Origin: Arenimonas sp.
GTDB lineage: Bacteria; Pseudomonadota; Alphaproteobacteria; Rhizobiales; Rhizobiaceae
Direction of reading: 5' to 3'
Length of the DNA stretch: 64,000 bases
Assembly (NCBI GenBank): GCA_019459145.1
Contig: JAIBEK010000009.1
Location: 1-64,000, forward strand
Made by a program: the position numbers and the translations under genes. Positions 52,782-63,999 of this stretch are shown in pieces. The notes below the pieces were generated by a model. That model was not told the origin of the DNA. It worked only from the letters and a program-made list of their open reading frames with translations, and ran no database searches. Position 1 is the stretch's first letter. Each line of letters starts with the position of its first letter.

Positions 52782-55724
52782 TTAATGGCGGGCGGCCAGT
52801 TCGCGCAGGGCCGCCGCATCGCGGGCCGACACGTCCGGATAGTCCGGGTCGGAGCCGACATCGCTGGTGATCTTCCACGAGCGAGCGCATTTGGTGCCCT
52901 CGGCCGGCTTCGGCTCGACCGCGACCTTGGTGCCGTCATCGAGGCGGAAGGCCTCCGCCGGACCATCACCGGAGACAACCGAGATGCCCGAGGTGATGCA
53001 GATCTCGGCGAAGTCGAGACCGTCCAGCGCCGCCAGCAGTTCCGGATCGCCGACATGGACGACGGGGGCTGCCTCCAGAGACGAGCCGATGCGCTTGTCC
53101 TTGCGCTCGATCTCCAGCGCACCGGTGACGGCACGGCGTACCGTGCGGACCTTTTTCCACTTTTCCGCCAGAGCCTCGTTCGACCAGTCGGCCGGGATTG
53201 CCGGGAACTGTTCGAGATGGACCGAGACGGCGTTCGGATCACGCGACAGCCAGGCTTCCTCGGTGGTGAACGGCATCATCGGCGCGAACCACAGCACGAG
53301 GCAGTCGAACAGCTTGCGGATGACGAAGAGCGAGGACCGGCGCTTCAGGCTCGACGGCGCGTCGCAATAAAGCGTGTCCTTGCGGATGTCGAAGTAGAAG
53401 GCCGAGAGCTCGACATTGGCGAAGTCGGTCAAGGCGCGGGTGATGCGCTTGAAGTCGAAATCGTCATAGGCCTTGCACACCAGCTGGTCGAGTTCGGCCA
53501 GGCGATGCAGCATCAGCTTTTCGAGCTCCGGCAGCTCGGCATAGGCGATCTCTTCTTGCGTGTCGTGAGCGAGCGTGCCGAGCATCCAGCGGATGGTGTT
53601 GCGGATCTTGCGGTAGGCATCGATATTGGTCTGGATGATGGTCTTGCCGACGCGCAGGTCTTCCGCATAATCCGACGACATGACCCAGAGGCGCAGGATG
53701 TCGGCGCCGGCATCCTTCATGATGTCCTGGGGCGCGGTGACGTTGCCCTTGGACTTCGACATCTTCTCGCCCTTCTCGTCCATGATGAAACCATGGGTGA
53801 CGACGGCGTCGTAGGGCGCGCGGCCGCGCGTCGCGCAGCTTTCCAGAAGCGAGGAATGGAACCAGCCGCGATGCTGGTCGGAGCCTTCGAGATAGACGTC
53901 GGCCGGCCATTTCAGGTCCGGGCGGTCCTCCAGCGTAAAGGTGTGGGTCGAGCCACTGTCGAACCAGACGTCGAGAATGTCGGTGACCATCAGCCACTTT
54001 TCCGCGTCGTGGGCATTGCCCAGGAAACGTTCCTTGGCGCCTTCGGCAAACCAGGCATCGGCGCCTTCCTTTTCGAAGGCTTCGAGGATGCGCCTGTTGA
54101 CCTCTTCATCCTGCAACACATTGCCTGACGCGTCGGCGAACACGCAGATCGGCACGCCCCAGGCGCGCTGGCGCGAAAGCACCCAGTCCGGGCGGCCTTC
54201 GATCATGGCGCGCAGGCGGTTCTGGCCGGCGGCGGGGACAAAACGGGTGCTGTCGATGGCCGAAAGCGCGCGCGAACGCAAGGTCGTGCCGTCGCCAAGC
54301 TCCTTGTCCATGTAGACGAACCATTGCGGTGTGTTGCGGAAGATGACCGGCTTCTTGGAGCGCCAGGAATGGGGATAGTCATGCTTAACGCGGCCGCGGG
54401 CAAACAGGTTGTTGGCGGCGATCAGGGCATCCATGACGCGCTTGTTGGCATCGCCCTTCTTGCCATTGTCGTCGATGACGCGGGCGGCACCGCCCTCGGC
54501 CGACGGACCGAAGCCCGGCGCATCCTCGGTGTAGAAGCCGGCATCGTCGACGGTGAACGGGATCTTCGACGAGATGCCGCGCGCCTCGAGTTCGCGGGCA
54601 TGGTGCATCCAGATGTCAAAGTCCTCGCGGCCATGGCCGGGCGCAGTATGCACGAAGCCGGTACCGGCATCGTCGGTGACATGGTCGCCGTCGAGCAGGG
54701 GGACGAGGAAGTCGTAGCCGAGCGCGGCGAGCGGATGGGCGCAAACCATCCCGCTGAGTTCGCCGTCATTAACGTCACTTAGCAGAGCCAAAGTCAGCTT
54801 AGCCTTGGTGGCGCAATCTTCGGCCAGACGCTTGGCGAAGATAAGCTTCTCGCCCGGCTGCGGACCGAAATCGTTGGTCGCTTCGGTGACTTCATAGAGG
54901 CCGTACTCGATGCGCGACGAGAAAGAGATCGCCCGGTTGCCAGGGATGGTCCAGGGAGTCGTGGTCCAGATAACCACCGATGAACCCCGAAGCTTGTCCA
55001 TCTTTTCGTTCGCCGATGACCGGCTTTCGGCAATGGTTCCGAACCCAACCACCGGGAACTTCACCCAGATCGTATCGCTCTCGACCTCGTGATATTCCAC
55101 CTCGGCTTCCGCCAGCGCGGTGCGCTCGACGACCGACCACATGATCGGCTTGGAGCCGCGATAGAGCTGGCCGGACATGGCGAGCTTCAGGAGTTCGCCG
55201 GCGATGCGGCTTTCGGCGTGGAAGTTCATGGTGGTGTAGGGACGGTCGAAATCACCCTCGATGCCGAGGCGGCGGAATTCTTCCGACTGGATGTCGATCC
55301 AGCCTTGGGCGAATTCGCGGCATTCCTTGCGGAATTCGTTGACCGGGACCTCGTTCTTGTCCTTGCCCCTGGCGCGGTAGGCTTCCTCGATCTTCCATTC
55401 GATCGGCAGGCCGTGGCAGTCCCAGCCGGGCACATAGTTGGCGTCATAACCGCGCATCTGGAACGAGCGGGTGATGACGTCCTTCAGCACCTTGTTCAGC
55501 GCATGGCCGATATGGATGTTGCCGTTGGCATAGGGCGGGCCGTCATGCAGGACGAATTTCTCGCGGCCGGCGGCGGAGGCGCGGAGCCTCTTGTAGAGCT
55601 CCATCGACTTCCACTTGGCCGCCATCTCCGGCTCCTTCTGCGGCAGTCCGGCGCGCATCGGGAATTCGGTCTGGGGCAGGTAGAGGGTGGAGGAATAGTC
55701 TAGCTTTTCATTGGTATCGGTCAT
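52782..55724 (-). CDS. ileS: Isoleucine--tRNA ligase
   Basis: 980 residues from ATG at 55724. A class Ia synthetase: [14 protein letters not shown] is the HIGH motif and [10 protein letters not shown] the KMSKS loop; [11 protein letters not shown] and [10 protein letters not shown] belong to the core and CP1 parts. The C-terminal zinc finger of the E. coli enzyme (four Cys) is degraded here: KCARSWKI keeps one Cys, and the later pair is replaced by Ser and Asp (DVSARDA). This loss may be shared by close relatives. It is upstream of the lipoprotein gene. Confidence 0.95.
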   Translation of the reverse strand: MTDTNEKLDYSSTLYLPQTEFPMRAGLPQKEPEMAAKWKSMELYKRLRASAAGREKFVLHDGPPYANGNIHIGHALNKVLKDVITRSFQMRGYDANYVPGWDCHGLPIEWKIEEAYRARGKDKNEVPVNEFRKECREFAQGWIDIQSEEFRRLGIEGDFDRPYTTMNFHAESRIAGELLKLAMSGQLYRGSKPIMWSVVERTALAEAEVEYHEVESDTIWVKFPVVGFGTIAESRSSANEKMDKLRGSSVVIWTTTPWTIPGNRAISFSSRIEYGLYEVTEATNDFGPQPGEKLIFAKRLAEDCATKAKLTLALLSDVNDGELSGMVCAHPLAALGYDFLVPLLDGDHVTDDAGTGFVHTAPGHGREDFDIWMHHARELEARGISSKIPFTVDDAGFYTEDAPGFGPSAEGGAARVIDDNGKKGDANKRVMDALIAANNLFARGRVKHDYPHSWRSKKPVIFRNTPQWFVYMDKELGDGTTLRSRALSAIDSTRFVPAAGQNRLRAMIEGRPDWVLSRQRAWGVPICVFADASGNVLQDEEVNRRILEAFEKEGADAWFAEGAKERFLGNAHDAEKWLMVTDILDVWFDSGSTHTFTLEDRPDLKWPADVYLEGSDQHRGWFHSSLLESCATRGRAPYDAVVTHGFIMDEKGEKMSKSKGNVTAPQDIMKDAGADILRLWVMSSDYAEDLRVGKTIIQTNIDAYRKIRNTIRWMLGTLAHDTQEEIAYAELPELEKLMLHRLAELDQLVCKAYDDFDFKRITRALTDFANVELSAFYFDIRKDTLYCDAPSSLKRRSSLFVIRKLFDCLVLWFAPMMPFTTEEAWLSRDPNAVSVHLEQFPAIPADWSNEALAEKWKKVRTVRRAVTGALEIERKDKRIGSSLEAAPVVHVGDPELLAALDGLDFAEICITSGISVVSGDGPAEAFRLDDGTKVAVEPKPAEGTKCARSWKITSDVGSDPDYPDVSARDAAALRELAARH

Positions 55725-55954
55725 GATCTTGCCATCGAGGGGCGCCCGGAACGGGTCGCGCATTGGTCTTGTAAATCGCGGTGACGGAGAGCGTCTGGAG
55801 AAACGCCAAAAACCCGGACCCTCCGGCAGCTTTCACAGCGCGCGGAAGGCCGGGCCCATAATTCGAAGGGATATGGTCAGCCGAACCCTGGTCATTGTGG
55901 GCGTTGTTTAAGGGTTTTTACCGGGAAAAGGAAGAGGTCCGGCGCGGCAATTGA

Positions 55955-56398
55955 TCAGGCAGTGCGCTGGGTGAGGCCGAAGACATTCGCCTTGAGGAAC
56001 CAGCGGGCAACCAGCATGCCCGTCACCAGCGCCGCGAGAAAGATGTAGGCCTCGCGGTGGCCAAGACCAAGCGCCGGAATGGAGCCGCCCGGGCAGAAGC
56101 CGGCAATGCCCCAGCCGATGCCGAACAGGACCGAGCCGCCGACCAGGCGCGCATCGATCCGGCCCTTGGCCGGAATATGAAAGGCATCGTCGAACACCGG
56201 CTGCTTGCGGCTGCGCTGGATCAGCACATAGCCCGGCGCCGTGACCAGCAGGGCGCCGGCCATGACGAAGGCGAGGCTCGGATCCCAGGTGCCGGCAATG
56301 TCGAAGAAGTTCATGACCTTGGCGGGATCGGCCATGCCGGCCAGCACGATGCCGATGCCGAAGATGGCGCCGATGGCGACTGCGCTCAGATATTTCAT
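55955..56398 (-). CDS. YeeE/YedE family membrane protein (second half of pair)
   Basis: 147 residues from ATG at 56398. Four hydrophobic helices: KYLSAVAIGAIFGIGIVLAGM, FVMAGALLVTAPGYVL, GGSVLFGIGWGIAGFCPGG and a last one. The GFCPGG motif with its Cys is the family signature. Proteins of this type move thiosulfate, sulfite or other sulfur species, often as two adjacent half proteins. It starts 13 bp after its partner gene. Confidence 0.87.
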   Translation of the reverse strand: MKYLSAVAIGAIFGIGIVLAGMADPAKVMNFFDIAGTWDPSLAFVMAGALLVTAPGYVLIQRSRKQPVFDDAFHIPAKGRIDARLVGGSVLFGIGWGIAGFCPGGSIPALGLGHREAYIFLAALVTGMLVARWFLKANVFGLTQRTA

Positions 56399-56411
56399 CG
56401 TCTGGCTCCTT

Positions 56412-56828
56412 CTAGAACACGTGGCGGACGAGGAAGACAGTGGCGAAGGCGCCGGCCATGAAGCTTGCGGTCGCGGCGACCGAACGGGGCGAGAGCCGCG
56501 CCATGCCGCATACGCCATGGCCGGAGGTGCAGCCCGAGCCGAAGGTGACGCCGAGGCCTGTCACCAGACCGCCGACGATGAGGGCCCAGAGCGGGATCGG
56601 CACGGAAAAGCTCGCCTCGTAACCGGAAAATGCCAGAAGCGCCGGGGCACCGATGGCGCCCACGAGAAAGGCCGCCCGCCAGGCCCAATCGCTCGCCAGC
56701 GGCGGAAAGACGCCGATGACGATGGCCGACATGCCGGCGATCCGTCCCCAGAAGGCCATCAGCAGAACGGCGGCAAGGCCGATGAGCAGGCCTCCGGCAA
56801 AGGAGAGAAGCGGGGTGAATTCGGTCAT
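56412..56828 (-). CDS. YeeE/YedE family membrane protein (first half of pair)
   Basis: 138 residues from ATG at 56828. Four hydrophobic helices with GSGCTSGHGVCG between them, the Cys-containing signature of the YeeE/YedE or Pmp1 group. With the next gene it forms a complete sulfur-compound permease. In several rhizobia and Xylella such pairs are under BigR-type sulfide-sensing repressors. No such regulator lies next to it here, but a palindrome precedes it. Confidence 0.88.
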   Translation of the reverse strand: MTEFTPLLSFAGGLLIGLAAVLLMAFWGRIAGMSAIVIGVFPPLASDWAWRAAFLVGAIGAPALLAFSGYEASFSVPIPLWALIVGGLVTGLGVTFGSGCTSGHGVCGMARLSPRSVAATASFMAGAFATVFLVRHVF

Positions 56829-56910
56829 GAAGGCTTCCTGAAAGGGTGCGGATGTTCCGCCAGGGGCGGAGGGAGGAACGGGTCGCAATCTACAGCGCCA
56901 TTTGCACGAG

Positions 56911-56930
56911 ACATAACAATGGCGTTATGT
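56911..56930. promoter_or_regulatory. 20-bp palindromic operator upstream of the YeeE/YedE pair
   Basis: ACATAAC (56911-56917) and GTTATGT (56924-56930) are perfect 7-bp arms with a 6-bp spacer. It lies 82 bp ahead of the first permease gene in otherwise GC-rich DNA. A winged-helix repressor of the ArsR or MarR kind would fit; the promoter itself was not found. Confidence 0.6.
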
Positions 56931-57003
56931 TTCCCGACATGACAGGGGAACGCTTTTGCGCGCTGCCGCCGCGCGGCGAACAAAGGCAGCGAAGCGGGGC
57001 TGA

Positions 57004-57984
57004 TCAAAACGCGATCTTCTGATCCAGTTCGCCGAGCGGTCTGACGCCGGACAGAAGCGCCCTCGCCTCTTCCTCGTCCCTGCGGATCTGTTCGACCAGC
57101 GGCTCCAGCCCGGTGAACTTCAGCTCGTCGCGCAGGTGGCCGAAGAAGGAAACGCGACAGTGCTCGCCATAGAGATCGCCGGAGAAATCGAAGACGAAGG
57201 TCTCCAGCAGCGGCGCGCCATTCTCGGTAACCGTCGGGCGATAGCCGAAGCTGGCGACGCCGTCATGCAGACTGCCGTCGGCACGGCGCAGGCGCACGGC
57301 ATAGATGCCGGGCTTCAACTCGGCTTCGGGCGCAAGCGCCATGTTGGCGGTCGGATAGCCCAGCGTGCGGCCGAGCTGCTGGCCCTTGATGACCTCGGCC
57401 TCGACGGTAAAGCGATAGCCAAGCAGGCCGGCGGCCTCGGACACATTGCCCTCGGCGAGCAGGCGGCGGATGCGGCTCGACGAGACGACCTCTGCGCCCT
57501 CGTCGCGGAAGGCATCGACCAGCGTCACGCCGAAACCGTTGCGCTTGCCGGCCTCCATCAGGAAGGCCGGGCCGCCCTCGCGCCCCTTGCCGAAATGGAA
57601 GTCGAAGCCGGTCACGACCTCGGTGGCGCCGAGCCAGTCGACCAGGATCGAGCGGACGAACTCCTCGGCCGAGCGGGAGGAAAATTCCCGGTCGAAGGGA
57701 TATTCGATGACCGAGTGGAAGCCCATGGCTTCCAGCACCTGGGCGCGAACCGGCGCAGGGGTCAGCCGGAAGACCGGCTTGTCGGGATTGAAGACGGTGC
57801 GCGGATGAGGCTCGAAGGTCAGCACCAGCGCCGGTACGCCGCGGCTTTTCGCCAGTTCCAGCGCCCGGTTCAGCACGGTCTGATGGCCGCGATGCACGCC
57901 GTCGAAATTGCCGATGGCGATCACGCCGCCTTTGAGCTTTTCCGGCAGCGGCTTCTTTTTCTCGTTGCGGTGAAAGACGGTCAT
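57004..57984 (-). CDS. ribF: Bifunctional riboflavin kinase/FAD synthetase
   Basis: 326 residues. The N-terminal nucleotidyltransferase has VIAIGNFDGVHRGHQ (HxGH) and the SSSRIRRLLAEG motif. The C-terminal riboflavin kinase has GRTLGYPTANMAL and PGIYAVRLR. It makes FMN and FAD. It starts 13 bp after the HAD gene stop. In related genomes ribF is usually followed by ileS; here the YeeE/YedE pair separates them. Confidence 0.94.
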   Translation of the reverse strand: MTVFHRNEKKKPLPEKLKGGVIAIGNFDGVHRGHQTVLNRALELAKSRGVPALVLTFEPHPRTVFNPDKPVFRLTPAPVRAQVLEAMGFHSVIEYPFDREFSSRSAEEFVRSILVDWLGATEVVTGFDFHFGKGREGGPAFLMEAGKRNGFGVTLVDAFRDEGAEVVSSSRIRRLLAEGNVSEAAGLLGYRFTVEAEVIKGQQLGRTLGYPTANMALAPEAELKPGIYAVRLRRADGSLHDGVASFGYRPTVTENGAPLLETFVFDFSGDLYGEHCRVSFFGHLRDELKFTGLEPLVEQIRRDEEEARALLSGVRPLGELDQKIAF

Positions 57985-57997
57985 GTCAGCCCTCGCC

Positions 57998-58849
57998 TCA
58001 GGCGAGCCTCTGCATCCAGTAGTTCGGCGCGGCGTTCTCGCGCTTCAGCCAGGCATTGAGGATCGCCTCGTCCGGCTTGCCGTTGACGGTGTATTCGGCG
58101 GCATGGATGCCGCCGGAAATGTAGAGAAGGTCGAGGCCGGCATCCAGCGCGCCGCGCACATCGGTCGGCATGCCGTCGCCGATCGCCAGCACGCGGCGCC
58201 TGTCGACCGGCCCCTTGTGGGCTTCGGCGGCGGCGGCGAGCGAGGCCTCGTAGATCGGGCTGTGCGGCTTGCCGGCAATGCGGGTGGCGCCGCCGAGCTG
58301 TTCGTAATAGGCGGCGACCGCGCCGGCGCAGGGGATGATGCGATGGCCGCGCTCGACGACGAGGTCGGGATTGGCGCAGATCAGCGGCGCCCGACGGGCG
58401 GCAAAGGCCGCCAGCATGTCGTGATAATCCTCCGGCACTTGCGTCTCGTCATCGAAGAAGCCGGTGCAGACGATGGCCTCGGCCTCCTCGGCGGGCACGC
58501 GGACGACGTCAAGGTCGTCGAGCAGGTTGAGGTCACGATCGGGGCCGAGGAAGAAGATCTTCTTCGGGCCGGCGGCGATCAGCGTGCGGGTCACGTCGCC
58601 CGAAGTGACGATCCGGTCATAGGCTGTGTCGGCGACGCCGATCATCCGCAACTGGTTGATGACGTCCTGCGAACGGCGCGGCGAGTTGGTGATGAGAACC
58701 ACGGAGACGCCGGCGGCGCGCGCCGCGGTCAGCACCTCGGAAGCCGCCGGAAAGGCGTCGATGCCGTTGTGCAGCACGCCCCAGACGTCGCAGAGGATGA
58801 CGTAGTAGCGTTCGGTGACATCGCTCAAGGTGGAAATGCGCTCGGCCAT
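57998..58849 (-). CDS. HAD-IIA family phosphatase (TIGR01459-type)
   Basis: 283 residues from ATG at 58849 with AGGAA eight bases upstream. HAD motifs: CDVWGVLHNG (motif I), ITNSPR (II), Lys in GKPHSPIYEAS (III) and AIGDGMPTDVRGA (IV). The first Asp is followed by VWGVLHNG, as in the rhizobial TIGR01459 class near ribF. The substrate is unknown. It is the first gene of a unit with ribF. Confidence 0.9.
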   Translation of the reverse strand: MAERISTLSDVTERYYVILCDVWGVLHNGIDAFPAASEVLTAARAAGVSVVLITNSPRRSQDVINQLRMIGVADTAYDRIVTSGDVTRTLIAAGPKKIFFLGPDRDLNLLDDLDVVRVPAEEAEAIVCTGFFDDETQVPEDYHDMLAAFAARRAPLICANPDLVVERGHRIIPCAGAVAAYYEQLGGATRIAGKPHSPIYEASLAAAAEAHKGPVDRRRVLAIGDGMPTDVRGALDAGLDLLYISGGIHAAEYTVNGKPDEAILNAWLKRENAAPNYWMQRLA

Positions 58850-58955
58850 TCGCTGTTCCTGACTGTAAAAATGCAAGGGCTGACATTGCAAAGGAATGCC
58901 CGGAAGGCAAGGCCCTTTGCCGGTGGGGGTGGAAATTTGCCGGGGTTGGGGGCGC

Positions 58956-60356
58956 TCAGACCACGAGGCGATAGAGGAGACCGAGCGCGGCGGCGACCAG
59001 CAGGGTGCGGCCCATGCCCTGCTTGAGAACGAAGATCATCGCCGCCGCCAGGAGGGCGAGCACCAGGGCCGCCGGATCGAGCGTCGTCGGGTTTGGCAGC
59101 GGCAGGGAGACGGAGAAGGCGGGGGGTGCTTGACCCGTTGCCTCAGTGGCGGCGGGCCAGAGGGACCACCTCCCGACCTCGGCGAACAGCACATGCAGGG
59201 CGAACCAGACGGCGAGATTGAGGATCACGCCGACCACGGCCGCGGTGATCGCCGAAAGCGCCGCCGTAATCATGCGATTGCCGCGCAGCCGCTCGACGTA
59301 AGGGGCGCCGGCAAAAATCCAGACGAAGCTCGGGACGAAGGTTGCCCAGGCGGCAAGCAGCCCGCCGAGCACGCCGCCGAGGAAAGGCGGCAGACCGCCG
59401 GCATCGCGAAAACCGGCGAGAAAACCGACATAGGACAGCACCAGCACCAGCGGCCCCGGCGTCGTTTCGGCAAGCGCCAGGCCGTCGAGCATCTCGCCGG
59501 GTTTCAGCCAATGATACTGGTCGACGGCCACCTGCGCGACATAGGCGAGCACCGCATAGGCGCCGCCGAAGGTGACGAGCGCCATACGCGAAAAGAAGGC
59601 GAAGACCTCGGCAAGACCGCCCTCGCCGGCAAACAGCCAGAGGGGAAGGAGCGGTGCCTGCCAGACGAGAAGCCAGAAGCCGAGCGTGGCGAGCGAGCGG
59701 CCGAGGCGGTGGGGCGACGCCTGCCCCGGTCCGCCGATTTCGGGGGGGCCGGAGGCACATTGCGAGCCGCCGCGCATGACCACGCGCGCCTCGGCAAGAC
59801 CCGCGAGCCCGGCCATCAGCACGACGAGCGGAAAAGGTAGAGCGAAGGCGAACAAGGCGAGAAAGGCGGCCAAGGCAATGAGACGATGGAACCGCGTCTT
59901 CAAAGCCCGCCTGCCGATCCGCACCACCGCCTCGACGACGATCGCCAGGATCGCCGCCTTCAGGCCGAAGAACAGGCCGGCAACCCAGCCGACATCGTGA
60001 TAATAGGCATAGAGCGTCGACAGGCCGAGAATGACGGCCAGCCCCGGCAGGACGAAGAGCAGCCCGGCGACGATGCCGCCGCGCACGCCGTGCGTCAGCC
60101 AGCCGATATAGGTGGCGAGTTGCTGGGCTTCCGGGCCGGGCAGCAGCATGCAGAAGTTCAGCGCATGCAGGAACCGGTCCTCCGACACCCAGCGCTTCTC
60201 ATCGACGCAGATGCGGTGCATCAGCGCGATCTGGGCGGCCGGGCCACCGAAGCTGAGGAGGCCGATATGGGCAAAGGCGCGCAGGAGCTCGGGAAACGTG
60301 GCTTGAGCCATTGCTTGCGGCGGCTGCGCCGCGGTCACTGTCACAGGATCTGTCAT
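58956..60356 (-). CDS. chrA: Chromate efflux transporter ChrA
   Basis: 466 residues, long-chain (two-domain) ChrA. Each half opens with a matching Gly/Pro-rich signature: FAHIGLLSFGGPAAQIALMH with LLPGPEAQQLA, and FSRMALVTFGGAYAVLAYV with ETTPGPLVLVLSYVGF. Ten to twelve membrane helices are visible. It expels chromate. No chrB or chrF is adjacent, and it is divergent from groES. Confidence 0.92.
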   Translation of the reverse strand: MTDPVTVTAAQPPQAMAQATFPELLRAFAHIGLLSFGGPAAQIALMHRICVDEKRWVSEDRFLHALNFCMLLPGPEAQQLATYIGWLTHGVRGGIVAGLLFVLPGLAVILGLSTLYAYYHDVGWVAGLFFGLKAAILAIVVEAVVRIGRRALKTRFHRLIALAAFLALFAFALPFPLVVLMAGLAGLAEARVVMRGGSQCASGPPEIGGPGQASPHRLGRSLATLGFWLLVWQAPLLPLWLFAGEGGLAEVFAFFSRMALVTFGGAYAVLAYVAQVAVDQYHWLKPGEMLDGLALAETTPGPLVLVLSYVGFLAGFRDAGGLPPFLGGVLGGLLAAWATFVPSFVWIFAGAPYVERLRGNRMITAALSAITAAVVGVILNLAVWFALHVLFAEVGRWSLWPAATEATGQAPPAFSVSLPLPNPTTLDPAALVLALLAAAMIFVLKQGMGRTLLVAAALGLLYRLVV

Positions 60357-60403
60357 GCGGCCGTGTTAACGATGGTCCATGAAATATTTTCGACAGGCCG
60401 CGC

Positions 60404-60432
60404 TTGACTCGCTCATGGCCCGTCCTTATCTC
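60404..60432 (+). promoter_or_regulatory. groESL promoter
   Basis: CTTGACT (TTGACT at 60404-60409) and TATCTC (60427-60432) are 17 bp apart, a rhizobial housekeeping promoter ending 8 bp before CIRCE. It also resembles an RpoH site, whose -35 begins CTTG. Confidence 0.75.
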
Positions 60433-60439
60433 CAACCCG

Positions 60440-60466
60440 CTAGCACTCGCCAGAGGGGAGTGCTAA
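60440..60466 (+). promoter_or_regulatory. CIRCE operator (HrcA binding site)
   Basis: TAGCACTC (60441-60448) and GAGTGCTAA (60458-60466) with the standard 9-bp spacer; only the first base of the left arm (C instead of T) departs from the consensus. It lies at the expected start of the groESL transcript and mediates HrcA repression. Confidence 0.97.
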
Positions 60467-60524
60467 CAATATCCACGCGGACCTTTTGAGGTCCGCCCAT
60501 GTCATTTGATCGAGGGATTAGACA

Positions 60525-60821
60525 ATGGCAAGCACCAATTTCCGTCCGCTTCACGACCGCGTCGTCGTGCGCCGCATCGAAGCCGAAGAAAAGACCAAGG
60601 GCGGCATCATCATTCCCGATACCGCCAAGGAAAAGCCGGCTGAAGGCGAAATCGTCGCTGTCGGCTCGGGCGTCCGCGACGACCACGGCAAGATCGTTCC
60701 GCTCGACGTCAAGGTCGGCGACCGCGTCCTCTTCGGCAAGTGGTCGGGCACCGAAGTCAAGCTCGACGGCGTAGACCTTCTGATCATGAAGGAAGCCGAC
60801 ATCATGGGCGTCATCGGCTGA
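60525..60821 (+). CDS. groES: Co-chaperonin GroES
   Basis: 98 residues. It has [13 protein letters not shown], the mobile loop [18 protein letters not shown] and [11 protein letters not shown]. It caps GroEL. First gene of the CIRCE-controlled operon, 66 bp ahead of groEL. Confidence 0.97.
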   Translation: MASTNFRPLHDRVVVRRIEAEEKTKGGIIIPDTAKEKPAEGEIVAVGSGVRDDHGKIVPLDVKVGDRVLFGKWSGTEVKLDGVDLLIMKEADIMGVIG

Positions 60822-60869
60822 TATAGCCGATTACCTCTTCCCAAAATCAACAATTCACCAATGGGCTAA

Positions 60870-62741
<1,872 letters not shown>

Positions 62742-62781
62742 AAGAGCCTGTCATGCTGATCCAACCGGTTCAGTCATGCGA

Positions 62782-62809
62782 AAGGGCGGTCTTCGGATCG
62801 CCCTTTTTC
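62782..62809 (+). terminator. groESL terminator
   Basis: Stem AAGGGCGGTC (62782-62791) and GATCGCCCTT (62796-62805), with one G-U pair, a UUCG loop and a T-run after it. It lies about 250 bp after the groEL stop because of the tandem repeat. Confidence 0.9.
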
Positions 62810-63342
62810 TTTGCGCCAAGAGACGGGCTTCACAACGCCACATCACCTTCGCCCATCCGTTTGTCCGCACATTCGGATATGATAATGAAACTTCCGATTT
62901 ACTCCGGCACGGCAATGGCTATGCTCCGATTCTGCCGAAAGCCGGGCCTCGCGGCGCAAGGCAGTGAAGATCCGGGGTGTCTCAGAAATGCGCCGTCCCA
63001 GCGATTTTCAGAAGTCACAGGTCAAAATGAGGCGTTCTCACATTTCGAGAAGCGTGCTATCTGCGAAGATCGCCCCTAGTTCCATAGGGGCTGGATCAAA
63101 TCATAGGGCGGATATTCTCGGCGTTTAAAAAATATTCTGGAACGCTAAAAATCGCATTGCGGACCGCATGAAATATTTATAACGGTTCGGCGGATGATTG
63201 AAATGCCAGGGTGAACGCTACGGGGGTGGCACCACCACTGGTAAACGGCCAGCGAGCCGAACATCGATGGGGAATGGGGTGGTTGTAACCTATGCGCGAA
63301 GCGCCTACTCTACAGCATACGTTTGCATATAGTTGACAATAC
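62810..63342. other. Intergenic region, partly AT-rich, no gene seen
   Basis: About 530 bp. It contains a hairpin GCCCCTA/TAGGGGC (63072-63091), an AT-rich patch (63118-63182) with a TGCGG-A-CCGCA palindrome near 63155-63165, and a TTGACA at 63333-63338. Frames here do not look coding. It could hold a small RNA or promoter. Confidence 0.5.
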
Positions 63343-63945
63343 TTGGCGTCCTTGTCCAACGGCGCGCGTCCACGGCGCGTAACGGGCATCGAGCGGACCG
63401 CCGAGCAAGTGGAGACGACGGCCGCCGTCCGGCGACCGGGAATAGAACTCATTCGCGAGCGACAACACCTATATGTCGGGACATGCCGGGGGACCGCCTT
63501 GTTTAAGATTGCCAGAGCCAGTCTTGCAGCATCGTTCAGCGCGGGATTTCCCGAAGCTGATGACAGCATCAGCGATATTTGCGCCCAATTGACCGTTTCG
63601 GAGGGCTGGGTCGGCGACCTCTCCAACGGCGTCATCAAGCTTGGCGAGCGGGCCACCCTACTGCACGGGCTGAAAAACCCCGAATGCGGTCTGCTCAGCA
63701 TGATGCGCTGCTACGACGCCAATGATCGGGCCCATATCCTGGAACTGTTCGAGCAGGCCGCGACCTCGTCTTCGCATTTCTGCTATTCGACGACAATCGC
63801 CCTGCCGAACGGCCACCGCCAGCCGGTCTTCTGCATCGGCGAATCGGACGGGCTCGAGCAGACGAGCGCCGGCAGCATGCTCGGCATCTTCGTCTTCCCG
63901 CGTTTCAAGCTGGCGGCCGCTTCGCCGGTCCGCGCCCTCTCCTGA
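63343..63945 (+). CDS. Unrecognised protein, PAS-like segment possible
   Basis: 200 residues if TTG at 63343 is the start; a GTG at 63409 or a TTG at 63499 (GGGGGA five bases upstream) are alternatives, the last giving about 148 residues. The conserved-looking part is VSEGWVGDLSNGVIKLGE, GLLSMMRCYDANDRAHILELFEQAA, FCYSTTIALPNGHRQPVFCIGESDG and a final GIFVFPRFKL. The order of short strands and helices around those segments is PAS-like, but no ligand residues can be assigned. Three Cys are near the core. The function is unknown. Confidence 0.6.
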   Translation: MASLSNGARPRRVTGIERTAEQVETTAAVRRPGIELIRERQHLYVGTCRGTALFKIARASLAASFSAGFPEADDSISDICAQLTVSEGWVGDLSNGVIKLGERATLLHGLKNPECGLLSMMRCYDANDRAHILELFEQAATSSSHFCYSTTIALPNGHRQPVFCIGESDGLEQTSAGSMLGIFVFPRFKLAAASPVRALS

Positions 63946-63979
63946 CATCCGCCATCGGCATCAGCTTTCCTTGCCCCGT

Positions 63980-63999
63980 GGCCGGCGGTTCTGCCGGCC
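63980..63999. terminator. GC-rich hairpin at window end
   Basis: GGCCGGC (63980-63986) and GCCGGCC (63993-63999) form a 7-bp perfect stem with a 6-base loop, 35 bp after the last ORF. What follows lies outside the window. Confidence 0.45.

Noticed and set aside
54755..55085. Slightly AT-richer stretch in ileS
   Set aside because: Hand counts gave about 53-63% per 60 bases, a mild dip that does not stand out as in glyS.
62753..63079. 108-codon frame after groEL
   Set aside because: Runs through the groESL terminator and hairpins and resembles no family.
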